Assembly: GCA_964469055.1 (NCBI GenBank)
Contig: CAYXXN010000022.1
Span: 1-24,799, forward strand
From: CAYXXN01 sp964469055
GTDB taxonomy: Bacteria > Acidobacteriota > Thermoanaerobaculia > Multivoradales > JAHEKO01
Reading direction: 5' to 3'
Length of the DNA stretch: 24,799 bases
The number at the start of each line of letters is the position of its first letter. Within the stretch, counting starts at the first letter, position 1. A program made the translations under genes and the position numbers. Shown here piece after piece: positions 1 through 6,463 of the stretch. A model generated the notes under the pieces. The model saw nothing but the letters and a program-made list of their open reading frames with translations, made no database searches and was not told the DNA's origin.

Positions 1-251
1 TTCACCGCGCCTTCATTCTGGCCGACGACGAGATCGGACCTGCGTGCCTCGCGCCGGAGCTGTCCGGCCTCGCGACGGCCCAGGCCGGGCGGCTCGGCAT
101 CACCCCCGAAATGACTCTCGCCGAGGCCGAGCGGCGCCTGATCCTGGCCTCGCTCGAGCACTTCGGCGGCGACCGGCGCAAGGCGGCGGCGGCGCTGGGC
201 GTGAGCCTCAGGACGTTGTACAACCGGCTGCGCGAGTACGAAGCCGGCTAG
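1..251 (+). CDS. Sigma-54 enhancer-binding response regulator, C-terminal fragment (Fis-type HTH)
   Basis: The frame is open from the window edge (first full codon at 3) to TAG at 249-251, giving about 82 residues. It begins with HRAFILADDEI, the typical end of the AAA+ domain of NtrC-family activators. A linker follows, then a Fis-type helix-turn-helix with the landmarks EAERRLI, GGDRRKAAAALGVS and RTLYNRLREY. Proteins of this family bind upstream enhancers and use ATP to open sigma-54 RNA polymerase promoters. The receiver or sensor domain and the Walker motifs lie outside the window, so the signal it senses cannot be told. Sigma-54-type promoters stand in front of several genes just downstream, which makes it a candidate activator for them; that link is inference. 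Confidence 0.9.
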   Translation, partial: HRAFILADDEIGPACLAPELSGLATAQAGRLGITPEMTLAEAERRLILASLEHFGGDRRKAAAALGVSLRTLYNRLREYEAG

Positions 252-256
252 CAGGC

Positions 257-304
257 GCCAGCCGGGGGAAGCGGCCGACCTCCGTCGGCCCGGCCCCCGT
301 TGGC
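257..304. terminator. Long GC-rich hairpin between convergent genes
   Basis: A nested stem is visible: GCCA (257-260) with TGGC (301-304), CGGGGG (263-268) with CCCCCG (294-299), and GGCCGAC (273-279) with GTCGGCC (284-290) around a CTCC loop. It lies between the stop of the regulator (251) and the stop of the small minus-strand gene (309). This suits a bidirectional terminator or mRNA 3'-end stabiliser. No U-run follows on either strand, so efficient intrinsic termination is not certain. Confidence 0.6.
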
Positions 305-308
305 AGGC

Positions 309-452
309 TTATCTTCGTCCCTGCAGGAACTGGATCAACACCACGACGACGGCGATCACGATCAGCACGTGGATGAAGCCGCCCATCGTATAGGAGCTGA
401 CCAGCCCCAGGAGCCAGAGCGCAATCAAGACCACGGCGATTGTCCAAAGCAT
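309..452 (-). CDS. 47-aa membrane peptide, lmo0937 family
   Basis: A 48-codon frame starts at ATG (450-452) behind a strong ribosome site (AAGGGGTGA) and stops with TAA at 309-311. The product starts MLWTIAVVLIALWLLGLVSS and ends VVVLIQFLQGRR. It has two hydrophobic segments (about residues 3-18 and 26-42) joined by a short SSYTMGGFIH turn. This length and pattern match the lmo0937-family small membrane peptides, whose biochemical function is unknown and which are often found near stress genes. It has its own sigma-54-like promoter at 527-542 and may also receive read-through from dodecin, whose stop is 110 nt upstream. The family call rests on remembered sequence pattern. Confidence 0.8.
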   Translation of the reverse strand: MLWTIAVVLIALWLLGLVSSYTMGGFIHVLIVIAVVVVLIQFLQGRR

Positions 453-526
453 CGGTCACCCCTTTTCTTCTAGGCCCCGAGCGGAGGTCTGCACCGACCG
501 AATGTCGGCGCTCACCCCGGCATGAG

Positions 527-542
527 AGCAGTTTCCATGCCA
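527..542 (-). promoter_or_regulatory. Sigma-54 (-24/-12) promoter for the lmo0937-like gene
   Basis: Read on the minus strand the site is TGGCATG-GAAA-CTGCT, with the diagnostic GG-N10-GC spacing. The consensus is TGGCACG-N4-TTGCW, so there is one mismatch in each half. The expected start of transcription is near 516, giving a leader of about 64 nt to the ATG at 452. A GGCATG/CATGCC inverted repeat overlaps the promoter. Confidence 0.65.
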
Positions 543-562
543 CCATGCCCGTGGATCTCGGA

Positions 563-766
563 TCAGTCGTCCACGACGAAGGTGATGAGCATGTTGACTT
601 GATACTCGTTGATTGCACCTTCGCTCACCCGCACCTGCTGTTCCTTGATCCACGCGCTGCGGACGTTGCGGAGCGTCTTGTTCGCCCTGGCAATCCCTTG
701 CTGCAGCGCATCTTCGAAACTCTTGGTCGAGGTCGCGCTGATCTCGGAAACCTTCGCTATCGACAT
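563..766 (-). CDS. Dodecin family flavin-binding protein
   Basis: The 67-aa product starts MSIAKVSEISATSTKSFEDA and ends ITFVVDD, the full length of a dodecin. These are small beta-alpha-beta-beta proteins that assemble into hollow dodecamers and store or buffer flavin in the cytoplasm. The start at 766 is chosen over a longer frame because AAGGGAG lies just upstream and the family begins here. Its first 10 nt overlap the end of the desaturase gene, so it is probably co-translated and last in that operon. One oddity: canonical dodecins, as I recall them, have Trp-Phe-Glu where this one has Ser37-Ala38-Trp39, so the flavin-stacking Trp appears shifted by two residues. Confidence 0.88.
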   Translation of the reverse strand: MSIAKVSEISATSTKSFEDALQQGIARANKTLRNVRSAWIKEQQVRVSEGAINEYQVNMLITFVVDD

Positions 767-1773
767 CTCATTCTCCCTTCTCGGAAGCCCACCATGGCGC
801 GCCGCTCCTCGTCCCACAGCCGCAAGCGCGCGCAGCGCAGGCTCTGCCGGAGGGTGAGGCGGGTGACACGCTGGAGGGCTGGGTTCTCATCGAAGGCCTG
901 CCGCAGGCGGTAATTGGGGATCCGGCTGCACAGGTGGTGGATGTGGTGGTAGCCGATGTTGCCGGTGAACCAGTGGAGGACCCGCGGCAGGTCGTAGAAC
1001 GAACTTCCGTGCGCGCCGGCGCGGTAGAAATCCCAGGCGTCCTCGTGATCCCAGTAGGTCTCCTCGAATTGGTGCTGGACGTAGAAGAGCCAGACGCCGA
1101 GCGGACCCGCCAGGGCGATGATGGAGAGATGGACGATGAGAAAGGTCTGCCAGCCGACGAGCGCGCACAGACCGCCCGCGACCGCGGCGATTCCCAGGTT
1201 GGTCCACAGAGCGCTCGCCCACTCCCGCCTCCACGCCCACGGGATGTCGAAGGGGAAGCGGTGCTTGATCACGAACTGGGAGAACGGCCCGACCCCGAAG
1301 AGGATCAGCGGATTGCGGTAGAGCCGGTACGCCAAACGCCCCCAAGGGGAGCGCGCGCGATACTCGCCCACGGTCAGCGTCCGGATGTCGCCGAACTCGC
1401 GCTGGTCGAGGTTGCCCGAGGTGGCGTGGTGGATGGCGTGGGTACGGCGCCAGTAGCCATACGGGAAGAGGGTCACCACTCCCAGCGCCGCGCCCACCGC
1501 GTGGTTGGCGGCGGGCAAGCGGAAGAACGAACCGTGCCCGCAGTCGTGCTGGATGATGAACAGCCGGATGAAGAGACCGGCCGCTGGCCCCGCCAGGAGC
1601 AGGGTCAGCGCGTAGGAGATCTGCAGGCTCCAAGCCATCAACGCCCACGTACCGGCAAAGGGCAGCGCGGTGTCGAGGAGCTGCGTCACGGCCCGGCGGA
1701 GGCTGGGCCGTTTGTAGGGCGAGAGCAGTTTTCTCCAAGCGAGGTCGTCTGCGGTTGCGGTGCTGGTGCTCAT
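757..1773 (-). CDS. Membrane fatty-acid desaturase (omega-6/delta-12 type)
   Basis: The protein has 338 aa and carries the three histidine boxes of membrane di-iron desaturases: HDCGH at 76-80, HAIHH at 112-116 and HHIHH at 276-280. Hydrophobic stretches lie between them (about 36-75, 94-106 and 190-232). The family introduces double bonds into acyl chains in the membrane and so controls fluidity; electrons come from a separate ferredoxin or cytochrome. The third box in GYHHIHHLCSRIPNY is typical of the omega-6/delta-12 branch. The gene starts at ATG 1773, 44 nt after the peroxidase stop, and its end overlaps dodecin. Peroxidase, desaturase and dodecin therefore look like one unit, suggesting an oxidative or membrane-stress role. 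The exact regiospecificity cannot be read from sequence. Confidence 0.92.
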   Translation of the reverse strand: MSTSTATADDLAWRKLLSPYKRPSLRRAVTQLLDTALPFAGTWALMAWSLQISYALTLLLAGPAAGLFIRLFIIQHDCGHGSFFRLPAANHAVGAALGVVTLFPYGYWRRTHAIHHATSGNLDQREFGDIRTLTVGEYRARSPWGRLAYRLYRNPLILFGVGPFSQFVIKHRFPFDIPWAWRREWASALWTNLGIAAVAGGLCALVGWQTFLIVHLSIIALAGPLGVWLFYVQHQFEETYWDHEDAWDFYRAGAHGSSFYDLPRVLHWFTGNIGYHHIHHLCSRIPNYRLRQAFDENPALQRVTRLTLRQSLRCARLRLWDEERRAMVGFREGRMRCR

Positions 1774-1817
1774 GGCCAGAGTTGCCGCTCGGTCGGTCGA
1801 GTCCCTCCTCGTTCTCG

Positions 1818-3158
1818 TCAGAGGCTGAGCAGATGCTGGATCAAGTCCTTCTTCTCCTCCTCAGTGAGACCGAGCTCGAAGAACGCGTCGTAGTGTTCCA
1901 CCACGTCCCCCAACGCCTCGAAGCGACCGTCGTGATAGAAGCCCCCCTTCTGATGAGACCAAAGTCCGCGCAGCGGCGCCGTGCGGTACGCGCGGGTCGG
2001 GGACCGATCGGCCTGGAACGAATCGATGCCGATCTCCGCGGGCGCGTGCAGGTTGTTGCCCGGCTCCGTATAGAGCGGCGGCACGTGGCAGGAGCTGCAG
2101 CGAGCCTTGCCGGAGAAGAGCGCTTCCCCGCGAGCCGCTGCCTCTCGGTCGTAGCTCCCCTCGGGAGGCTCCGGCGCGGGGATCGCGAGCTGGTAGAAAT
2201 GGAGCGCGGCGAGCTTCGCCGTGACCCGATCCGGCGTCCCGCGCGTGTTCCACGACCCGGACCGCGCGGCAACCGGGAACTGCTCGGCATCTGCGAGCCG
2301 GGCGTCGAAGTAGGTGCCCGAGCCGTGCATCTCGGTCGCGGCGACGTAGGCGTTCCAGTAGGGGACCGAGCCGAAGCCCGTCCACGTGTGCAGGTTCACG
2401 CCGGCGAGGCCGAACGCCGGCGGGATGAGCGTCCCCGCCTGCTTCCCGTCCGGCCTGAAGGCCTTCCCGTCCTTGTCGAGCTCGGCGTCGAAGCGGCCTG
2501 GCCCCCAACTCTCGAGGACCTTCTTGACGGTCGGGATGTCCACTTGGAGAAGGTCGGAGAAGGGCTGCAGGTTGGGAGCGAGCGAGACGATCGCGCCCAC
2601 GTCGAGATCGCGATTCGCCCAACCGTCGAGGCGGCCGCCGATGCCCGGACTCAAGGAGTCGTCCACGGTCGAGTGGCAGACGGCGCAGGTGAGGCCCATC
2701 GAGGAGAGCCTGTCGCTCGCATCGAAATGGCCCTTCACGCCGACCACCGCGTCGAGCTCGAGGAGGGCCAGGGTCGTTGCCGGATCGTCGAGATCGACGG
2801 CGCCCTTCTCGAGCTGCTCGACGAGGGAAGCCGGCAGCGCGGCGGCATCGACCTTGAGCCCCACGGCCAGGGCGGTCTTGGGGCTCACCCCGGGCCCGAC
2901 GCCTCCATTCTTCTCCCCGGCGAGCGCCCGGTGAAGCTGCAGCGCATCCCCCCAGAACGCTTCGCTTCCGAACGTGTCGTGGCGAAACGTCTGCCGTCCC
3001 TCCTCGAGCATGCGGCGCGAGCTCTCTGCGATGGCGTCGTCGAAATCCCCGCTTGGCGTGCTAGAGGTCTCCTCGCTGTGCTGCGCTGACAACTGCCCGC
3101 AGCCGTTGGCGGTCACGAACAAGCCGCCGACGAGTGCCGCATGAGCGATGAGTCGCAT
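1818..3158 (-). CDS. Di-haem cytochrome c peroxidase family lipoprotein
   Basis: The product is 446 aa. A probable lipoprotein signal (MRLIAHAALVGGLFVTANGC) ends at Cys20, so it should sit in the periplasm on a lipid anchor. Two haem c sites are visible, CAVCH at 158-162 and CSSCH at 354-358. A C-terminal segment with LRGLW and FYHDGRF (about 396-413) is typical of the CcpA/MauG superfamily. Members reduce H2O2 with electrons from cytochrome c, or carry out related haem oxidations. The ATG at 3158 is preferred because GGAG lies just upstream and the signal peptide begins there; the frame stays open far upstream but without family features. It is first in a likely operon with desaturase and dodecin, behind a very good sigma-54 promoter match at 3199-3214. 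Peroxidase versus MauG-like activity is unresolved. Confidence 0.88.
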   Translation of the reverse strand: MRLIAHAALVGGLFVTANGCGQLSAQHSEETSSTPSGDFDDAIAESSRRMLEEGRQTFRHDTFGSEAFWGDALQLHRALAGEKNGGVGPGVSPKTALAVGLKVDAAALPASLVEQLEKGAVDLDDPATTLALLELDAVVGVKGHFDASDRLSSMGLTCAVCHSTVDDSLSPGIGGRLDGWANRDLDVGAIVSLAPNLQPFSDLLQVDIPTVKKVLESWGPGRFDAELDKDGKAFRPDGKQAGTLIPPAFGLAGVNLHTWTGFGSVPYWNAYVAATEMHGSGTYFDARLADAEQFPVAARSGSWNTRGTPDRVTAKLAALHFYQLAIPAPEPPEGSYDREAAARGEALFSGKARCSSCHVPPLYTEPGNNLHAPAEIGIDSFQADRSPTRAYRTAPLRGLWSHQKGGFYHDGRFEALGDVVEHYDAFFELGLTEEEKKDLIQHLLSL

Positions 3159-3198
3159 CGTTTCTCCAGGGAGCGTGCTGGTTTCCTCCACGCTCGGT

Positions 3199-3214
3199 AG
3201 CAGCTTCCGTGCCA
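3199..3214 (-). promoter_or_regulatory. Sigma-54 promoter for the peroxidase-desaturase-dodecin operon
   Basis: The minus strand reads TGGCACG-GAAG-CTGCT: the -24 element is perfect and the -12 element has one mismatch, with GG-N10-GC spacing. The expected transcript start is near 3188, 30 nt before the peroxidase ATG. It lies in the space shared with the divergent hydrolase. Confidence 0.75.
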
Positions 3215-3256
3215 GGCACCCCCGAGCGCGCGTCGCCTCGCGGGATGTGATCCGGC

Positions 3257-4087
3257 ATGTTCTTTGCTGCCACCACGGGCGTGCGGAGGACCGTGAGGGG
3301 CATCGAACTCGGCTACACGGATGAAGGGCAGGGCCTGCCGCTGGTCTTCGTGCACGGTTTTCCGCTGAGCCGCGGCGTCTGGCGCCAGCAGATCGACGCC
3401 TTCCGCGCGTCCCATCGAACGATCGCGCTTGACCTTCGGGGCTTCGGGGAGAGCGCAACGTCGCCTGGGCCGACGACCATGACCCAATACGCCGAGGATC
3501 TGGAGATCCTGCTCCAAGAGCTCGCGACGGGACCGGTGGTCCTGATCGGCCACTCGATGGGTGGTTACGTGGCGTTTGCCTTCGCGCGGCGATTCCCAGC
3601 CATGCTTCGCGGCCTCGTGCTGGTCGGCACCAAGGCGGGCCGAGACACACCGGAGGCGGCAGCGGCGCGGCGTGCGACCGCCGATCAGGTGGAAGCAGAG
3701 GGCGTGCGGGGGGTGATCGAGTCGATGGCGCCCAAGATGCTCGCCGCGGGCAACAAGGATGCGTGGATGGCGGCACAGGTGCATGGTTTCATGGTCACGG
3801 CGAAAGCCGCCGGAGTGATCGGCGCCTTGCTGGGAATGGCGGAGCGGCCCGATGCAACCCCGCTGCTGACGGAGATCAGGGTTCCGACCCTGGTCATCGC
3901 GGGCGCGGACGACACGATCCTCGCGCCCGAGGAATCGGCGAAGTCAGCCCAGGCGATCCGGGCCGCGCAGTTGCAAATCATCCCGCACGCCGGTCATCTC
4001 GTCGCCTTCGAGCAGCCCGACGAGTTCAATCGAATGCTGAAGGCATGGTTGACCGGAGCGGGTCTGGCGGGCGCCGATGGAAGCTAA
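3257..4087 (+). CDS. Alpha/beta-fold hydrolase
   Basis: The 276-aa protein shows the alpha/beta hydrolase layout. The oxyanion-side HGFPLS is at 33-38, the nucleophile elbow GHSMGG has Ser100, the acid is probably Asp219 in GADDTILAP, and the catalytic His247 is in HAGH. The closest resemblance is to the non-haem chloroperoxidase / 3-oxoadipate enol-lactonase group, but the substrate cannot be inferred. There is no signal peptide, so it is probably cytoplasmic. The start is uncertain: ATG 3257 has only a weak ribosome site, whereas GTG 3293 follows GGAGG closely and would remove 12 residues that are not conserved in the fold. It is divergent from the peroxidase, and its TAA shares the bases CTAA (4084-4087) with the TAG of the converging gene. 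Confidence 0.88.
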   Translation: MFFAATTGVRRTVRGIELGYTDEGQGLPLVFVHGFPLSRGVWRQQIDAFRASHRTIALDLRGFGESATSPGPTTMTQYAEDLEILLQELATGPVVLIGHSMGGYVAFAFARRFPAMLRGLVLVGTKAGRDTPEAAAARRATADQVEAEGVRGVIESMAPKMLAAGNKDAWMAAQVHGFMVTAKAAGVIGALLGMAERPDATPLLTEIRVPTLVIAGADDTILAPEESAKSAQAIRAAQLQIIPHAGHLVAFEQPDEFNRMLKAWLTGAGLAGADGS

Positions 4088-4305
4088 CTGCTCTTGCGCC
4101 CCACAACCAGGAGCGCGCCGCCGGCCACGATCGCCGCCACGCCGGCCCAGACGGGAACGTTGACCGTCTCCTTGTCCGTGACCGACAGCTCTAACGGGCC
4201 CAGCTTGGCCTCGTGGGTTTCCTTGGTGTAACTGAACCCGCCATACACCAGCCCAAGGATGCCAGCCACGATCAGCACGATGGCCGCGATCTTCGTTGCG
4301 CTCAT
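4084..4305 (-). CDS. Small two-TM membrane protein, unknown function
   Basis: The 73-aa protein has two hydrophobic helices, about residues 5-24 and 52-69. They flank a polar loop (SYTKETHEAKLGPLELSVTDKETVNVPVW region) likely exposed outside the membrane, and the tail is GRKSS. I recognise no named domain. It starts at ATG 4305 behind a strong GAGGAGG site, and its ATG overlaps the csbD TGA as ATGA, so the two are translationally coupled and presumably share control. Its stop overlaps the hydrolase stop on the opposite strand by 4 nt. From context, a membrane-stress role is plausible but not shown. Confidence 0.82.
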   Translation of the reverse strand: MSATKIAAIVLIVAGILGLVYGGFSYTKETHEAKLGPLELSVTDKETVNVPVWAGVAAIVAGGALLVVGRKSS

Positions 4306-4541
4306 CTCGCCTCCTCTTGCGTCTCATTACCGGGCGCGATCGGATCCTGGTGCCGCTCCCAGTCCCGCAGCTCCGCCTCCACGCGCTCCATCCCCAAGCC
4401 GTAGATCTCCTGGAGCTTGCCGATCAGCAGATCGCGTCGGCCAGCGACGCGGTCGAGGTCGTTGTCGGTGAGCTTGCCCCAGCGTTCCTTGACCTTGCCT
4501 TGGATCTGCTGCCAGTTTCCTTCGACACGGTCCCAGTTCAT
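4302..4541 (-). CDS. CsbD family stress protein
   Basis: The 79-aa product begins MNWDRVEGNWQQIQGKVKER and contains GKLTDNDLDRVAGRRDLLIG, the signature of CsbD-family proteins. These small, hydrophilic, helical proteins are induced by general stress in many bacteria (sigma-B controlled in Bacillus); their molecular role is unknown. The start at 4541 is chosen because AAGGAG precedes it with good spacing and the family starts here; a 7-residue longer frame exists. The C-terminus (RHQDPIAPGNETQEEAR region) is an added acidic tail. It is first of a two-gene operon with the two-TM peptide. A sigma-54-like promoter lies at 4735-4750, implying a leader of about 180 nt. Confidence 0.9.
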   Translation of the reverse strand: MNWDRVEGNWQQIQGKVKERWGKLTDNDLDRVAGRRDLLIGKLQEIYGLGMERVEAELRDWERHQDPIAPGNETQEEAR

Positions 4542-4574
4542 TTCGGTCTCCTTGGCGGCCAACCCGTGGGTGCG

Positions 4575-4598
4575 CCCGTCAGCCTACGGCTGGACGGG
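4575..4598. other. Hairpin in the csbD leader
   Basis: CCCGTC (4575-4580) pairs with GACGGG (4593-4598), and AGCC (4581-4584) with GGCT (4588-4591), leaving a 3-nt TAC loop and one bulged G. On the minus strand it would lie in the csbD leader, about 35 nt before the start codon. A role in stability or translation is possible; it may also be chance in GC-rich DNA. Confidence 0.4.
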
Positions 4599-4734
4599 GC
4601 TGGAAAGGCTCTCGAGGGCGCGTCAGGATTGCGCGTAGCAAGCGTTGCGTGCACTCCTACCCAGACGCTCATCCGTGACGACCTTCCTGACTTCGATTGC
4701 GCGCCCGATGCCGCCGCGCTCCCAGGATATCGGG

Positions 4735-4750
4735 AGCAGTTCTTGTGCCA
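4735..4750 (-). promoter_or_regulatory. Sigma-54 promoter for the csbD operon
   Basis: The minus strand reads TGGCACA-AGAA-CTGCT with GG-N10-GC spacing, one mismatch in each element. The predicted transcript start is near 4724. It is back to back with the BON-gene promoter at 4922-4937. The roughly 170-bp space between them holds the palindromes at 4844-4889, where a shared enhancer could lie. Apart from these signals and a small CCGAC/GTCGG hairpin at 4755-4769, I see no gene between 4542 and 4999. Confidence 0.65.
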
Positions 4751-4843
4751 CCGCCCGACAAGGGGTCGGATCAACACCCGACGGGGTCCGGTAGCTTCGC
4801 ACTCCTCGACGACGCGTGATCGACCGACCTCCGACGCAAGATC

Positions 4844-4889
4844 TGCACCGAGAGGTGCAAGACCTGCCGTCGGCGCGCATCAGGTCTTG
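4844..4889. promoter_or_regulatory. Paired palindromes between divergent sigma-54 promoters (candidate activator sites)
   Basis: Two inverted repeats abut. TGCACC-GAGA-GGTGCA spans 4844-4859. CAAGACCTG (4858-4866) is matched perfectly by CAGGTCTTG (4881-4889) across 14 nt. Relative to the two sigma-54 promoters they lie about 33-78 bp upstream of the BON promoter and 94-139 bp upstream of the csbD promoter, where bacterial enhancer-binding proteins commonly bind. The octamer TTGCACCT of the first palindrome recurs at 613-620, about 70 bp upstream of the lmo0937 promoter. Function as enhancer sites is inference. Confidence 0.45.
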
Positions 4890-4921
4890 TACCTGGCGGC
4901 CCTTCGCCGTTCGTCGCCATG

Positions 4922-4937
4922 TGGCACGCGCCCTGCA
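4922..4937 (+). promoter_or_regulatory. Sigma-54 promoter for the BON-domain lipoprotein
   Basis: The plus strand reads TGGCACG-CGCC-CTGCA: the -24 element is perfect, the -12 element has one mismatch, and GG-N10-GC spacing is kept. The predicted transcript start is near 4948, about 52 nt before ATG 5000. Confidence 0.75.
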
Positions 4938-4999
4938 CACTCCGACGCTCGCGAGCCTTCCAGCTTTGTGCTGGGAGCGAGAACCCCGAGGGTACAAAC

Positions 5000-5332
5000 A
5001 TGCGAGCAGGAAGAAAGCTCTACAGCGTTCCCTTCGCTGCCTTCGCCTTGACGGCGGCGCTGATCGCCGCTGCGAGCTGCAGCTCGACGCAGACCGTCGG
5101 GGAGCAGTTCGACGACGCCGGTATCACGACCAGGATCACGGCGAAATTCGTCGCCGATCCGCAGATCAATCCCTTCAACATCAACGTCGATACGCGAAAT
5201 GGCGTCGTGACCCTACGCGGCGAAGTCGAACACGCCGTGGCCAAGAGCGAGGCGGAGAAGCTCGCGCGGGACACGGGAGGGGTGATCGGCGTCGTGAACG
5301 AGATCGTGGTGGTGCCGCAATCGGGCGGCTAG
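5000..5332 (+). CDS. BON-domain lipoprotein
   Basis: The 110-aa product has a lipoprotein signal (MRAGRKLYSVPFAAFALTAA, then LIAAASC) with the acylated Cys at 27. One BON domain follows (about residues 38-105), recognisable by GITTRITAKFVADPQI, DTRNGVVTLRGEV and VNEIVVVP. BON domains bind phospholipid or associate with outer-membrane structures (OsmY, DolP), and such proteins are typically induced by osmotic or envelope stress. The start at 5000 follows GAGGG and directly opens the signal peptide; a longer upstream frame lacks support. It is a single-gene unit with a strong sigma-54 promoter match and ends 51 nt from the converging ddl stop. Confidence 0.9.
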   Translation: MRAGRKLYSVPFAAFALTAALIAAASCSSTQTVGEQFDDAGITTRITAKFVADPQINPFNINVDTRNGVVTLRGEVEHAVAKSEAEKLARDTGGVIGVVNEIVVVPQSGG

Positions 5333-5383
5333 ACCCAAGGCGAGCCCGTAGGGTCGCACGCTCGAGACCTGCCGCGCGCGCCG

Positions 5384-6460
5384 CTACGCCCCGCCGAGCG
5401 AGTCCACCCATTCCCGGATCCCCTCGTTGAGGCGCCGGCGATCGGCGTGGCGGCGCAGGGCGATCTGGACGAGGCGGTCGACGAGCTCGGGCAGCGCCAC
5501 GCCGGCGAGGCCCCAGAGGCGGGGATACATCGAGATGTCGGTGAAGCCGGGGAGGGTGTTGATCTCGTTGACGAAGAGGCCGTCGTCGCCCTCGAGCAGG
5601 AAGTCGACACGCGCCATGCCGTGGCCGCCGATAGCGGCGAAGGCGGCGACGGCGAGTGCGCGCACGCGCTCGGTCAGGGGCTCGGGCAGCGGCGCCGGGG
5701 CGAGCAGCCCGGCGCGATCCTCCAGATACTTGTCGGCGTAGTCGTAGAACTCCCGACCGGGGACGATCTCCCCCACCGCCGAGGCGAGGAGCTCCTCGTA
5801 GCCCAACACGGCGCACTCGAGCTCGCGGCCGGTGATGCCGCGCTCGATCAGCACCAGGTCGTCGAAGCGCAGGGCGAAGTCCACGGCCGCGCCGAGGTCG
5901 TCCGTCGCCTTGACCTTGCGCACGCCGACGCTCGAGCCGCCAGCGCTCGGCTTCACGAACACGGTGAGCGGCAGTCGCGCCAGACGCGCCAGGCTCGCAG
6001 CGCGATCGGTGGCGAACTCGCGCCTCCCCACCAGCTCGTAGTCGACGACCGGCAGACCGGCCGCGGCCAACAGCCGTTTGCTCATCGCCTTGTCCATCGC
6101 GACGGCGCTGGCCGTGACGCCCGACCCGACGTAGGGCAGGTCGAGGATCTCGAAGAAGCCCTGCAGCGTGCCGTCCTCGCCCCAGGTGCCGTGGACGATC
6201 GGGAAGACGGCGTCGACGTCGTCACGCAGCAGGGCGAAGGGCGGCTTGCCACAGCACTCCGGCGGCTCGAGCGCCTCGACGCCGCCGGCGAGCGCCGCGG
6301 CCGACGTCGCGGCATCGAGCCACGAGCCGTCGAGGGCGACGCCGACCGGCACCACCTCGTGGCCGGCCGCGGCGAGAGCCCTGGCGATCGTGCGCGCCGA
6401 GCGCAGCGACACCTGGTGCTCGACGCTGCGACCGCCGAAGACGAGAGCGACCCGGGCCAC
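5384..6460 (-). CDS. ddl: D-alanine--D-alanine ligase
   Basis: The 358-aa cytoplasmic ATP-grasp enzyme joins two D-Ala to make the D-Ala-D-Ala end of peptidoglycan precursors. Visible signatures are GGRSVEHQVSL at 9-19 (Glu14 for the first D-Ala), VHGTWGEDG at 89-97, KPSAGGSSVGV at 170-180 and the metal-binding NEINTLPG at 298-305. The omega loop REFYDYADKY ends in Lys244-Tyr245; the Tyr marks D-Ala-D-Ala specificity rather than the D-Ala-D-lactate type. The start is GTG 6460, behind GGGGAG, which lies inside the end of serA; only 3 nt separate the genes. It is the last gene of the moaC-namZ-aminotransferase-serA-ddl run. Confidence 0.96.
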   Translation of the reverse strand: MARVALVFGGRSVEHQVSLRSARTIARALAAAGHEVVPVGVALDGSWLDAATSAAALAGGVEALEPPECCGKPPFALLRDDVDAVFPIVHGTWGEDGTLQGFFEILDLPYVGSGVTASAVAMDKAMSKRLLAAAGLPVVDYELVGRREFATDRAASLARLARLPLTVFVKPSAGGSSVGVRKVKATDDLGAAVDFALRFDDLVLIERGITGRELECAVLGYEELLASAVGEIVPGREFYDYADKYLEDRAGLLAPAPLPEPLTERVRALAVAAFAAIGGHGMARVDFLLEGDDGLFVNEINTLPGFTDISMYPRLWGLAGVALPELVDRLVQIALRRHADRRRLNEGIREWVDSLGGA

Positions 6461-6463
6461 GTC

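Noticed and set aside
3178..3193. GG-N10-GC spacing on the plus strand upstream of the hydrolase
   Set aside because: The flanking bases (TGGTTTC, then ACGCT) match the sigma-54 consensus poorly; I do not count it as a promoter.
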